Source: Lachnospiraceae bacterium (lineage in GTDB: Bacteria; Bacillota; Clostridia; Lachnospirales; Lachnospiraceae). From it: 23,081 bases of DNA. A program made the position numbers and the translations under genes. Below, in pieces: positions 1 to 7,541 of this stretch. The notes beneath the pieces are model-generated. The model made no database searches. It was not told where the DNA came from and worked only from the letters and a program-made list of their open reading frames with translations. Numbering within the stretch: the first letter of the stretch is position 1; every line of letters starts with the position of its first letter. Where the stretch lies: NCBI GenBank assembly GCA_009774535.1, contig VSNY01000056.1:1-23081 (forward strand). The letters are read 5' to 3'.

Positions 1-45
1 GCCCCATCCCGCAGAGTCGTCCGCCCAGCCAGCCCCGCCTCCAAA

Positions 46-780
46 TTAATCCTCCATCAACCTCCCCCGAATCCTTTTTCCAAGTTCCTCAATCACATAC
101 ATAACCGGCATCTGCGACGTATAATCCACGCCATCCTCATCCCGCAGCATTGTAATATAATACGGCAGATTCACATCCGACAACCTGCTGATCGTACACT
201 GCTCCGTATTCGTAATGCTGATCATCCGGCAGCCGGAACGTTTCAAACCGTTTGCGATCTTCACCACCTGCCGCGACTCTCCTGATACGGACAGGATCAT
301 CGCAACTGTGGACGCTGCATCCTTCATATTAATCGGATAAAAAGGATCTGAAATACACAGGCTGAATTTCCCCAGATTTGTAAAATACCTGGCTCCATAC
401 TGCCCTACATGCCCCGAATTTCCAATGCCGACAAATATAAGCCGTTCCGTTTTCGCGATAACCGCTGCCGCTTCTTCCAGCTTTTTTTGGAAAGCGTCTG
501 TCTCACAGCGGTCAAAAAAAGTCCGGATTTCAGAAAAATCTTCAGACAGAGGCGCTACCTGTTTGAACCCGATATATTCCTTCATACGCAGCTTAAACTC
601 CGCGTATCCGTCGCAGCCCATTTTTTTGCAAAAGCGAATCACAGTCGTCGTAGATACATGCGCCTCCGCGGCAAGTTCCCGGATGCGCATGTAAGAGACT
701 GCGTTTTTATGCAGCATGACATATTCATAAACCGCCAGTTCCAATTCATTCAGGCTCTGGATCTCTTCTACACCAAACAT
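46..780 (-). CDS. MurR/RpiR family transcriptional regulator (HTH + SIS domain)
   Basis: A DNA-binding regulator of 244 residues, the normal length for the RpiR family. Residues about 30-70 form the RpiR helix-turn-helix (MRIRELAAEAHVSTTTVIRF, then a KKMGCDGYAEFK stretch). Residues about 105-235 form a SIS sugar-phosphate-binding fold, with the glycine-rich FVGIGNSGH turn near its start. RpiR proteins usually sense a phosphosugar through the SIS domain and repress or activate carbohydrate genes. It is the last gene of the glycerol operon, 20 bases after the acetyltransferase-like gene, so it may feed back on that operon. The start at 780 is preceded by GGGAG about nine bases upstream. The effector cannot be told from sequence. 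It could instead control genes downstream of the window or the distant sialic acid genes at 21-23 kb. Confidence 0.9.
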   Translation of the reverse strand: MFGVEEIQSLNELELAVYEYVMLHKNAVSYMRIRELAAEAHVSTTTVIRFCKKMGCDGYAEFKLRMKEYIGFKQVAPLSEDFSEIRTFFDRCETDAFQKKLEEAAAVIAKTERLIFVGIGNSGHVGQYGARYFTNLGKFSLCISDPFYPINMKDAASTVAMILSVSGESRQVVKIANGLKRSGCRMISITNTEQCTISRLSDVNLPYYITMLRDEDGVDYTSQMPVMYVIEELGKRIRGRLMED

Positions 781-800
781 CGTTTCACTCTCCCAAGGAA

Positions 801-1451
801 TTACTGGCTTTTGCTGTACGATACAAATGCCTTAAGCTGTGCATACAGCTGTTCAAAAAAAAGGTTCAGATGCATCCCGTCCACCAGCGCATGATGGCAC
901 AGCAGCGATACCGGAATCCATGTCTTTGTTTCCTGCACAAAATATCTGCCCCACGTAATCCGCGGATTGCTGTCCGCCGGAGACGGAACTGGCTGCACAA
1001 GCGCGCTGTATGAAAACCATGGCAAAGATGAGATAAAAAACAGCGCCAGCGCGTCCTCTCCGTCGTCAATACCGCCCTGTTCCACTGCCTGCCGCTGTTC
1101 TTTTGCGGCATACTCTAAAAATTCTTTAAACGGCTTTTGGGTTTGCAGTGTGCAGTAACCGTATGTCCCGTTCTCTAATGCTACCGTATACGAACTTGGG
1201 CAATGTTCATACTCGATCACGCCGCCGTCTTTGATTCTCTGGCGAAGCTGCGGCACTTGGTTTGCAGCATTTGCCACGACGTATAAAAAACTATGAAAAA
1301 ACGGAAGTTTTTGGGACTTTACTGCTGCAAGCCAGTCTGTAATGTCCACATTTACCGTTACGCCCATATAAGGATATCCCATCCCCTGAAAATATGTGAA
1401 ATGGTCTTTCCTTACATCCTGTTCCATTGCTATCACTTTGTATGTCATCAT
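801..1451 (-). CDS. Chloramphenicol acetyltransferase-like (CatA-type) acyltransferase
   Basis: A 216-residue protein of the CatA fold, close to the 213-220 residues typical of these trimeric acetyl-CoA O-acetyltransferases. The family signature HHALVDG is present near the C-terminus (H186, H187, D191); H187 would be the general base and D191 the structural aspartate. The central FISSLPWFSYSAL segment matches the conserved core of CATs. I set the start at 1451 because its ATG overlaps the TGA of the preceding DUF1667 gene (ATGA), which indicates translational coupling; a longer in-frame extension upstream is only the other frame of that gene. True resistance enzymes are usually on mobile elements. 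This one is the fifth gene of a glycerol operon, so a metabolic substrate or a xenobiotic role is equally possible. Function as a resistance gene is not shown. Confidence 0.85.
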   Translation of the reverse strand: MMTYKVIAMEQDVRKDHFTYFQGMGYPYMGVTVNVDITDWLAAVKSQKLPFFHSFLYVVANAANQVPQLRQRIKDGGVIEYEHCPSSYTVALENGTYGYCTLQTQKPFKEFLEYAAKEQRQAVEQGGIDDGEDALALFFISSLPWFSYSALVQPVPSPADSNPRITWGRYFVQETKTWIPVSLLCHHALVDGMHLNLFFEQLYAQLKAFVSYSKSQ

Positions 1452-1864
1452 ACCGCTGCCGCCGCTTTCGTAGCGATCACTGCTACTCCCGTACCAGCTA
1501 CATTTTCCAGCAGCACGTCTCCGATCTGCACCGGAGCTTTTGCAAGAATCCCGTTGATTTCGCGCATACATGCAAAAATCTGATCTTTTGGAATATCTTC
1601 TTTTGTTTTTACGGAAATCAGCTTTCGGTCTGCGCCTTCTACTTTTACAGTTGAAGTCACAATTCGGGTCGGATTGGTCACTTCTTTTTCTGCATATGCT
1701 TTTCCTTTCGGACAGGTATGCCCGGTTACCTGCGTCACCGTTTTTTGCCCTGCTGCTTTTTGTTCCATAGTTTGTTGTTCGATCGTGACGGTAAGCGGAC
1801 AGCCCATCGGACAGCCGATACAAGTCAGCTGCTTTGTTTGTACCTGTATTTCTTTTTGATCCAT
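1448..1864 (-). CDS. DUF1667 domain protein of the glycerol-3-phosphate dehydrogenase operon
   Basis: A 138-residue DUF1667 protein. The N-terminus carries C15, C18 and C22 in the pattern CIGCPMGC, and a fourth cysteine (C51) lies in HTCPKGKAYAEKE, so four cysteines could ligate an iron-sulfur cluster or zinc. DUF1667 proteins are regularly encoded beside the two flavoproteins found here and are thought to be a small redox subunit of an anaerobic glycerol-3-phosphate dehydrogenase-like complex; that role is inferred from context. The start at 1864 has AAGGAG about seven bases upstream, within the end of the previous gene, which stops only four bases before. The stop overlaps the next start (ATGA). 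The last residues run into an alanine-rich tail (ATKAAAAV). Confidence 0.9.
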   Translation of the reverse strand: MDQKEIQVQTKQLTCIGCPMGCPLTVTIEQQTMEQKAAGQKTVTQVTGHTCPKGKAYAEKEVTNPTRIVTSTVKVEGADRKLISVKTKEDIPKDQIFACMREINGILAKAPVQIGDVLLENVAGTGVAVIATKAAAAV

Positions 1865-1868
1865 ATTG

Positions 1869-3131
1869 CTACTCCTTTTCGATTTTAACCGTGATCTGTT
1901 TCAGATTCGGATATGCGGCAAGCTTTTGTTTTTGTAATACCACCTGCTCCATCTCGCCTGGCGCCATCACCTGTTTTTTCCGGTGCATGATCCGTTCCCC
2001 ATCCAGGTAAACGCTGATAAACGCATTCTGGTACACTGCTCCGACGCGGAACCGTACGGTCAGCGTATCTTCCATTTTCGACAAATCGATCCGGCGCGGT
2101 ACGGTATAGCGTACGCCGTCTTCGGCAGACAGCGTGATCTGACTGCCGCTTCCTGTCGTCTCACCAGACACAAATCTGGCCGCATTGACACCCGCCCGTC
2201 CTGCTTCTTCAGATACATAATCCACTAAATCATGTACGTGAAGTACATTGCCGCAGGCAAACACGCCCGGAATATTCGTCTCCAGGCTCTCATCGACCAC
2301 CGGGCCTGCCGTTACCGGGTCCATTTCCACGCCCATGCCTTTGGAAAGCTCATTTTCCGGTATCAGGCCGACAGACAGCAGCAGCGTATCGCACGCATAG
2401 TCTTCTTCCGTACCTGGTATCGGCTTTCCCTGCGTATCTACTTGCGCCAGCGTAACGCCTTCAAGACGTTCTTTGCCGCGGATGTCCACTACGGTATGGC
2501 TCAGTTTCAGTGGTATCCCGTAATCATCCAGACATTGCACGATATTCCGCTTTAATCCGCCGGAATACGGCATCAGTTCGGCAACTACTTTTACCTTTGC
2601 GCCTTCCAGCGTCATACGCCGCGCCATAATCAGCCCGATATCCCCGGAGCCTAAGATCACGACTTCCCTGCCTGGCAGATATCCTTCCATATTTACCAGC
2701 CGCTGCGCCGTACCCGCTGAAAAAATACCAGCCGGACGATATCCCGGAATATTTAGCGCCCCTCTGGAACGCTCCCTGCAGCCCATCGCCAGAATCACCG
2801 CTTTTGCCTGGATCTGCATCACGCCGTCCGTGCGGTTCATCGCTGTTACGACTTTCTGCGGACTGATCTCCATCACCATTGTATCCAGCAGATACGCAAT
2901 TCCCTGTTCTTTTACCAGATCGATATACCGCCCCGCATACTCCGGCCCGGTCAATTCTTCCTGAAATGTATGCAGGCCAAACCCATTATGGATGCACTGA
3001 TTTAATATGCCTCCCAGCTCTTTATCCCGTTCCAGGATCAGGATGCTTTCGATCCCGGCTTTTTTTGCGGCAAGCGCTGCCGCCAGCCCGGCAGGCCCTC
3101 CGCCTGCCACTACAATATCATATTCCTTCAC
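1869..3131 (-). CDS. NAD(P)/FAD-dependent oxidoreductase of the glycerol operon (GlpB-position flavoprotein)
   Basis: A 420-residue pyridine nucleotide-disulfide-type oxidoreductase. An FAD Rossmann motif opens the protein (VVAGGGPAGLAAALAAKKAG, residues about 7-26). A second dinucleotide fold follows at VVILGSGDIGLIMARRM, and a C-terminal FAD contact at GVFACGNVLHVHDLVDYV. No CxxxxC redox disulfide is seen, so it is not a thioredoxin- or lipoamide-type reductase. It most likely passes electrons between the glycerol-3-phosphate oxidising subunit and NAD or another carrier. The start codon is GTG at 3131, with AGGAGGTG five bases upstream; it begins 14 bases after the GlpA-like stop. The DUF1667 gene starts four bases after its stop, so the genes are almost certainly co-expressed. 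Confidence 0.9.
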   Translation of the reverse strand: MKEYDIVVAGGGPAGLAAALAAKKAGIESILILERDKELGGILNQCIHNGFGLHTFQEELTGPEYAGRYIDLVKEQGIAYLLDTMVMEISPQKVVTAMNRTDGVMQIQAKAVILAMGCRERSRGALNIPGYRPAGIFSAGTAQRLVNMEGYLPGREVVILGSGDIGLIMARRMTLEGAKVKVVAELMPYSGGLKRNIVQCLDDYGIPLKLSHTVVDIRGKERLEGVTLAQVDTQGKPIPGTEEDYACDTLLLSVGLIPENELSKGMGVEMDPVTAGPVVDESLETNIPGVFACGNVLHVHDLVDYVSEEAGRAGVNAARFVSGETTGSGSQITLSAEDGVRYTVPRRIDLSKMEDTLTVRFRVGAVYQNAFISVYLDGERIMHRKKQVMAPGEMEQVVLQKQKLAAYPNLKQITVKIEKE

Positions 3132-3145
3132 AACGCACCTCCTGC

Positions 3146-4588
3146 TTACTCAGCCCCATGCTGCTTGGTATGTCCGGTTACAAGCGTTGACTGCCCGCCT
3201 GACTTCGTAATCTCTTCCATGCGTATCCCCAGTTCCCGCTCTAAAATCTCCATCACCCGCGGGCTGCAAAATCCCGACTGGCATCTGCCCATACCCGCTC
3301 TGGTACGCCGCTTCACACCGTCCAGGGACCTTGCGCCAACCGGCCTTCGGATCGCATCCAAAATCTCGCCTTCCGTCACAGACTCGCAGCGGCAGACAAC
3401 GACGCCGTACGCCGGCTGTTCCCGGATCAGCGCATTGCGCTCTTCCAGACTCAGATCCGACGGACGCACGATCCCTTTGCGCTGCGGGATAAAATCTGCT
3501 TTTTCCTTCAGACCCATTTTTTCACGCAGAAGCTCCGCCACCATAACGCCGACTGCAGGCGCGCTCGAAAGTCCCGGCGATTCCATCCCTGCCACTTGAA
3601 TCAGACGCTCCACGTCTTCGGCCTCTCCAATGATAAATTCACCGCCGTCCTCATGTGCGCGCAGCCCCGCAAAAGAAGTAATAACCTGTCCAAACGGCAG
3701 CCCTTTTACCGCAAGCCCTGCCTTAGCACGCAGTTCCGCAAGTCCCTGTCTGGTTGTATTCGTTCCTTCTTTATTTTTAAGATCCGCAGCCGTAGGGCCA
3801 ACGATCAGATTCCCATGCACCGTCGGGGATACAAGCACTCCTTTCCCCATTTTGGTCGGCAGCATAAAGACGGTATGCGACACATGACTGCCCGCACTGT
3901 GGTCAAGCAGGAAGTATTCCCCTTTGCGCGCCGTAATGTTCATCGGGAGACTGCCTGCCATATGATAAATCTCATCCGCGTAAACCCCGGCTGCATTGAC
4001 GATATACCTGCTCTCAATCGTCCCCTGATCTGTCTGTATGGTAAAAAATTCATCTCCTTTTTGAATCTGTGTGACGGTTGTATGAAATAAAAATTCCACA
4101 CCATTTGTATGCGCATTTTCCGCCAGCGCGATCGTTAACAGAAACGGACATACAATCCCGCCTGTCGGCGCATACAAAGCGCCCGCCACGTCATCGGACA
4201 GATGCGGCTCCATTTGCAGCGCCTCTTCCCTGGTAAGAATCTTAAGGCCCGGAACACCGTTTTTGACGCCTTTTTCATAAAGCTCCTTAAGCCGCGGCAG
4301 ATCCTCTTCGTGCAGACAGGCAACGAGCGAACCGTTTCTTTGAAACGGAACATCCAGCTCTTTTGCCAGCTGTTCCATACGCGCATTCCCTTCCACATTC
4401 AGCCGGGCCATTAACGATCCTGGCGGCGCGTCAAATCCCGCATGCACAATTGCGCTGTTGGCCTTGGAAGTTCCACAACAGACATCCTCACATTTTTCCA
4501 CAACACAAACATTTACCTGATACCTGGCCAGTTCCCGGGCCACGGCGCAGCCGCAAACGCCTGCTCCTATGATACACACATCATACAT
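3146..4588 (-). CDS. GlpA-like FAD-dependent glycerol-3-phosphate dehydrogenase with C-terminal [2Fe-2S] (BFD-like) domain
   Basis: A 480-residue DAO-family flavoprotein, predicted to oxidise sn-glycerol-3-phosphate to dihydroxyacetone phosphate. Residues 1-30 hold the FAD motif (DVCIIGAGVCGCAVAREL), followed by the DAO catalytic domain. The C-terminal part is a BFD-like [2Fe-2S] domain with C399 and C401 (CRC) and C436 and C441 (CQSGFC), as in GlpA of the anaerobic dehydrogenase. The start at 4588 is preferred because AAGGAG precedes it at about 11 bases and the FAD motif follows directly; an in-frame ATG 18 codons earlier would add an unconserved tail and lacks this site. It follows glpK by 28 bases. 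The substrate is assigned from the GlpK neighbour and could be another hydroxy acid (L-2-hydroxyglutarate oxidase is a relative). Confidence 0.88.
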   Translation of the reverse strand: MYDVCIIGAGVCGCAVARELARYQVNVCVVEKCEDVCCGTSKANSAIVHAGFDAPPGSLMARLNVEGNARMEQLAKELDVPFQRNGSLVACLHEEDLPRLKELYEKGVKNGVPGLKILTREEALQMEPHLSDDVAGALYAPTGGIVCPFLLTIALAENAHTNGVEFLFHTTVTQIQKGDEFFTIQTDQGTIESRYIVNAAGVYADEIYHMAGSLPMNITARKGEYFLLDHSAGSHVSHTVFMLPTKMGKGVLVSPTVHGNLIVGPTAADLKNKEGTNTTRQGLAELRAKAGLAVKGLPFGQVITSFAGLRAHEDGGEFIIGEAEDVERLIQVAGMESPGLSSAPAVGVMVAELLREKMGLKEKADFIPQRKGIVRPSDLSLEERNALIREQPAYGVVVCRCESVTEGEILDAIRRPVGARSLDGVKRRTRAGMGRCQSGFCSPRVMEILERELGIRMEEITKSGGQSTLVTGHTKQHGAE

Positions 4589-4616
4589 AACAGCTGTTTC
4601 TCCTTTTCCAAATTGA

Positions 4617-6116
4617 TTACCGTTCTTCCTTTGCCCATCCATAGGAATATTTCACAGCTCTGCTCCATCCATCCAGACAGTCCCTGCGGTCTTTTTCTTC
4701 CATTTCCGGCTTAAAGACCCGGTCAATCTGCCAGTTCTTAATCACTTCTTCCTTGCCGTTCCAGTACCCTACGGCCAGCCCGGCCAGATACGCGGCTCCC
4801 ATTGCCGTCGTTTCCACGCAGACCGGACGATGGACGGGTGCGTTGATCACACTTGACTGAAACTGCATGAGAAAATTATTGGCGCTTGCGCCGCCGTCTA
4901 CTTTCAGCGTACTTAACATAATGCCCGAATCCGCCTGCATCGCCGTGATCACATCATTTACCTGGTATGCAATCGATTCCAGCGTCGCGCGGATGATATG
5001 GTATTTATTTACCCCGCGGGTAATGCCTACGATCGTTCCTCTGGCATACTGGTCCCAATAGGGCGCGCCAAGCCCCGTAAACGCTGGCACCACATAGCAG
5101 CCATTTGTATCCTTTACTTTGGAAGCCATATATTCTGTATCCGGCGAAGTATCAACCAGACGCATCTCATCGCGCAGCCACTGCACCGCGGCGCCCGCTA
5201 CAAAGATCGAACCTTCCAGTGCATAATTTACCCTGCCGTCCAGTCCCCATGCGACGGTCGTTACCAGGCCGTTTTTGGAAAACACTGGTTTTTCCCCCGT
5301 ATTCATCAGTAAAAAACAGCCTGTTCCATACGTATTTTTCGCTTCTCCCGCCGTAAAACAAGTCTGCCCGAACAAAGCCGCCTGCTGATCGCCCGCAGCG
5401 CCTGCAATTGGAATCGGCCCGCCAAAAAACGAAGGATCTGCTTCCCCGTATATACTGCTCGACGGCACCGGCTGCGGCAGCATGCATTCCGGAATATCCA
5501 ATTCCTTTAAGATATCCGCATCCCAGGTAAGCGTATTAATATTAAATAACATCGTCCTGGACGCATTGGAATAGTCGGTTACATGCACGGCCCCTTTTGT
5601 CATTTTCCAGATCAGCCATGTCTCCACCGTGCCAAACAGCAGCTTCCCGGCCTGCGCTTTTTCCCTTGCCCCGGCTACATGGTCCAGAATCCATTTGACT
5701 TTCGTAGCCGAAAAATAGGCGTCTATCACAAGTCCGGTTTTTTTGCGGAACGTTTCCGTCAGTCCCCGTTCCTTTAATGAATCACAATATTCTGATGTAC
5801 GCCTGCATTGCCAGACAATCGCGTGGCAGATCGGTTCTCCGGTCTCTTTGTCCCATACAATTGCCGTCTCGCGCTGGTTCGTAATACCGATCGCCGCGAT
5901 ATCGTCCGCGGTTGCGCCGATTTTTTGCATTGCTTCTACCGCAACGCCCAGCTGCGCGGACCAGATCTCGTTCGCATCATGTTCTACCCAGCCCGGCTTT
6001 GGAAAATACTGCGTAAACTCCTTTTGCGCTACGCTGCACATTTCTCCTTTTTCATTAAACAAAATACACCGGTTACTTGTCGTCCCGGCATCCAGCGCCA
6101 TTACATATTTCGCCAT
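4617..6116 (-). CDS. glpK: Glycerol kinase
   Basis: Phosphorylates glycerol with ATP to sn-glycerol-3-phosphate, trapping it in the cytoplasm. It is 499 residues long, the normal size. Family marks are the N-terminal phosphate loop (LDAGTTSNRCI), the glycerol contacts near TNQRET and AGAAGDQQAALFGQ, and the C-terminal KVDGGASANNFLMQFQ segment. The start at 6116 is chosen for GGGAGGAG a few bases upstream and the fit to the conserved N-terminus (MAKYVMALDAGTTS); a longer frame reaching 6209 lacks conservation. It is the first gene of the six-gene operon, about 100 bases below a strong promoter. In the loop where Enterococcus and Bacillus GlpK carry the histidine phosphorylated by HPr (YHFYG context), this protein reads SFFGG, so that control is probably absent. 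Confidence 0.96.
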   Translation of the reverse strand: MAKYVMALDAGTTSNRCILFNEKGEMCSVAQKEFTQYFPKPGWVEHDANEIWSAQLGVAVEAMQKIGATADDIAAIGITNQRETAIVWDKETGEPICHAIVWQCRRTSEYCDSLKERGLTETFRKKTGLVIDAYFSATKVKWILDHVAGAREKAQAGKLLFGTVETWLIWKMTKGAVHVTDYSNASRTMLFNINTLTWDADILKELDIPECMLPQPVPSSSIYGEADPSFFGGPIPIAGAAGDQQAALFGQTCFTAGEAKNTYGTGCFLLMNTGEKPVFSKNGLVTTVAWGLDGRVNYALEGSIFVAGAAVQWLRDEMRLVDTSPDTEYMASKVKDTNGCYVVPAFTGLGAPYWDQYARGTIVGITRGVNKYHIIRATLESIAYQVNDVITAMQADSGIMLSTLKVDGGASANNFLMQFQSSVINAPVHRPVCVETTAMGAAYLAGLAVGYWNGKEEVIKNWQIDRVFKPEMEEKDRRDCLDGWSRAVKYSYGWAKEER

Positions 6117-6220
6117 TGCTCTCCTCCCTGTCTGTATTGTATTGAACAAACATTTTGCAACCGCTGCGGTCACCCATGGAACGGTTACAATATTTCTGAT
6201 TAAAAACATGTATTAGTAAA

Positions 6221-6249
6221 ATTATATCTTGATTTTGTTGTGATGTAAA
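6221..6249 (-). promoter_or_regulatory. Promoter of the glpK operon
   Basis: On the minus strand a TTTACA -35 box (6249-6244) is followed, after exactly 17 bases, by a perfect TATAAT -10 box (6226-6221). Transcription would begin near 6214, giving a leader of about 98 bases before glpK. A weak hairpin (AACCG/CGGTT) lies in the leader, but I see no clear terminator-type attenuator. Confidence 0.8.
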
Positions 6250-6265
6250 GCACTTTTGTATCACA
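6239..6265. promoter_or_regulatory. Operator-like inverted repeat overlapping the glpK -35 box
   Basis: TGTGAT at 6239-6244 faces ATCACA at 6260-6265, with further pairing inside (AAAG against CTTTT). The half-sites resemble those of CRP/FNR-type proteins, but the spacing is longer than the usual TGTGA-N6-TCACA. It overlaps the -35 box of glpK and lies upstream of the divergent binding-protein gene, so one regulator could touch both. Which protein binds is unknown. Confidence 0.5.
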
Positions 6266-6329
6266 TCGGCTACTCACACTTTCCAAATCAGACAGTATAC
6301 TATAACAAATCCAGAAACGGGGGTCTTTC

Positions 6330-7361
6330 ATGAACCTGAAAAGACATCTTCTTCCACTTCTTTTTATCACTGCCCTGGCCATATGCTTACTGGCCGGATG
6401 CGGCAAAAACGATACCGCCAAAACATCGGTCATTCAAAAACAAGGCGGAAAGCCGCTTACAAAAGTTACTTTGAACGAAGTCGCCCACTCAATCTTTTAT
6501 GCACCGATGTACGCAGCCATAGAAAACGGTTATTTTGAACAGGAAGGCATTGATCTGGAACTGGTCACTGGTTTTGGCGCGGATAAAGTAATGGCGGCTG
6601 TCTTATCCGGTGAAGCAGATATCGGATTTATGGGGCCTGAGACAACGGTTTACACCTATAACGAAGGCGCCTCCGATGCAGTTGTGAATTTCGCCCAGCT
6701 GACACAGCGGGCAGGGAATTTTATTGTGGCGCGGGAAAAGACAGACGCATTCCAACTGTCTGATTTAAAAGGCGCCGAAGTACTTGGCGGGCGGGCCGGC
6801 GGTATGCCGGAAATGGTGTTTGAATATGTATTAAAGAAAAACGGAATAAAGCCGTCCGACGTACGCATTGACCAAAGCATTGATTTCGGCTCGACAGCGG
6901 CCGCATTTTCAGGCGGAAAAGGCAGCTATACGGTAGAATTTGAGCCGTCCGCAACTGCACTGGAACAAGCTGGGGAAGGATTTGTCGTAAGTTCTGTCGG
7001 CGTAGAATCCGGCTATGTGCCGTATACTGCGTTCAGCGCAAAAAAGAGCTATCTGGATAAAAACAAAGACTTGATCCAGTCCTTTACCAATGCCCTGCAA
7101 AAAGGTATGGACTATACCGTATCGCATTCCAGTGAAGAAATCGCAAAAACCATACAGCCACAGTTTTCCGAGACAGACCTGGATACGCTGACAGCTATTA
7201 CAGAACGTTATCATGCGCAGGATACATGGAAGGATGACCTTGTATTTTCCAAGGAAAGTTTTGAACTGCTGCTGCAAATTTTGGAAGACGCGGACGTTAT
7301 TACAAAAAAACCGGCGTATGATACGCTGGTGACGACGGAATTTGCTGAAAAGGCAAAATAA
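6330..7361 (+). CDS. ABC transporter substrate-binding lipoprotein (SsuA/NMT1/THI5-like)
   Basis: A 343-residue extracellular binding protein anchored by lipid. The N-terminus is a lipoprotein signal (MNLKRHLLPLLFITALAICL then LAGC), with the acylated cysteine at residue 24. The mature part has the hallmarks of the sulfonate/nitrate/pyrimidine-precursor group: HSIFYAPMYAAIENGYFEQE near the start, the GADKVMAAVLSGEADIGFMG segment, and the two-lobed length. The start follows a GGGGGT ribosome site. It stands alone: neighbours on both sides are on the opposite strand, and no permease or ATPase adjoins it. The permease/ATPase pair of the same class at 16836-18393 lacks a binding protein and is a candidate partner. 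The ligand is not predictable; sulfonates and the thiamine precursor HMP are typical of the class. A TATACT box at 6296-6301 could be its -10, but no good -35 is seen. Confidence 0.9.
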   Translation: MNLKRHLLPLLFITALAICLLAGCGKNDTAKTSVIQKQGGKPLTKVTLNEVAHSIFYAPMYAAIENGYFEQEGIDLELVTGFGADKVMAAVLSGEADIGFMGPETTVYTYNEGASDAVVNFAQLTQRAGNFIVAREKTDAFQLSDLKGAEVLGGRAGGMPEMVFEYVLKKNGIKPSDVRIDQSIDFGSTAAAFSGGKGSYTVEFEPSATALEQAGEGFVVSSVGVESGYVPYTAFSAKKSYLDKNKDLIQSFTNALQKGMDYTVSHSSEEIAKTIQPQFSETDLDTLTAITERYHAQDTWKDDLVFSKESFELLLQILEDADVITKKPAYDTLVTTEFAEKAK

Positions 7362-7480
7362 AGATGCTTTGAAAAACTAGCATAAAAACGTTATTATCAT
7401 AGCACAAATTAATAATTAAAAATAGTGTTTAGAGAATTTTACTTTTTAAATTACAAATTAAAATTACAAATCAAACTTAA

Positions 7481-7501
7481 GGGAGACAGTTTCTGTCTCC
7501 C
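7481..7501. terminator. Intrinsic terminator after the binding-protein gene
   Basis: A perfect 9-bp stem, GGGAGACAG at 7481-7489 and CTGTCTCCC at 7493-7501, with a TTT loop, is followed on the plus strand by ATTTTCATGTATTTTTT. It lies between convergent genes and may also stop the Nudix-GNAT transcript coming the other way, although the T-tract on that side is poorer. Just before it, AAATTACAAAT occurs twice (7448-7458 and 7461-7471) in AT-rich DNA. Confidence 0.75.
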
Positions 7502-7541
7502 ATTTTCATGTATTTTTTACTGATATAAAACCAGCGTTCCC

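Noticed and set aside
1452..1823. In-frame upstream extension of the acetyltransferase-like gene to a 340-residue protein
   Set aside because: The added 124 residues are the other reading frame of the DUF1667 gene, rich in R, S and K with no family match; the ATGA overlap gives a better start.
4589..4642. Longer N-terminus for the GlpA-like protein (18 more residues)
   Set aside because: The extension overlaps the end of glpK, lacks conservation, and the start at 4588 has a clear AAGGAG site.
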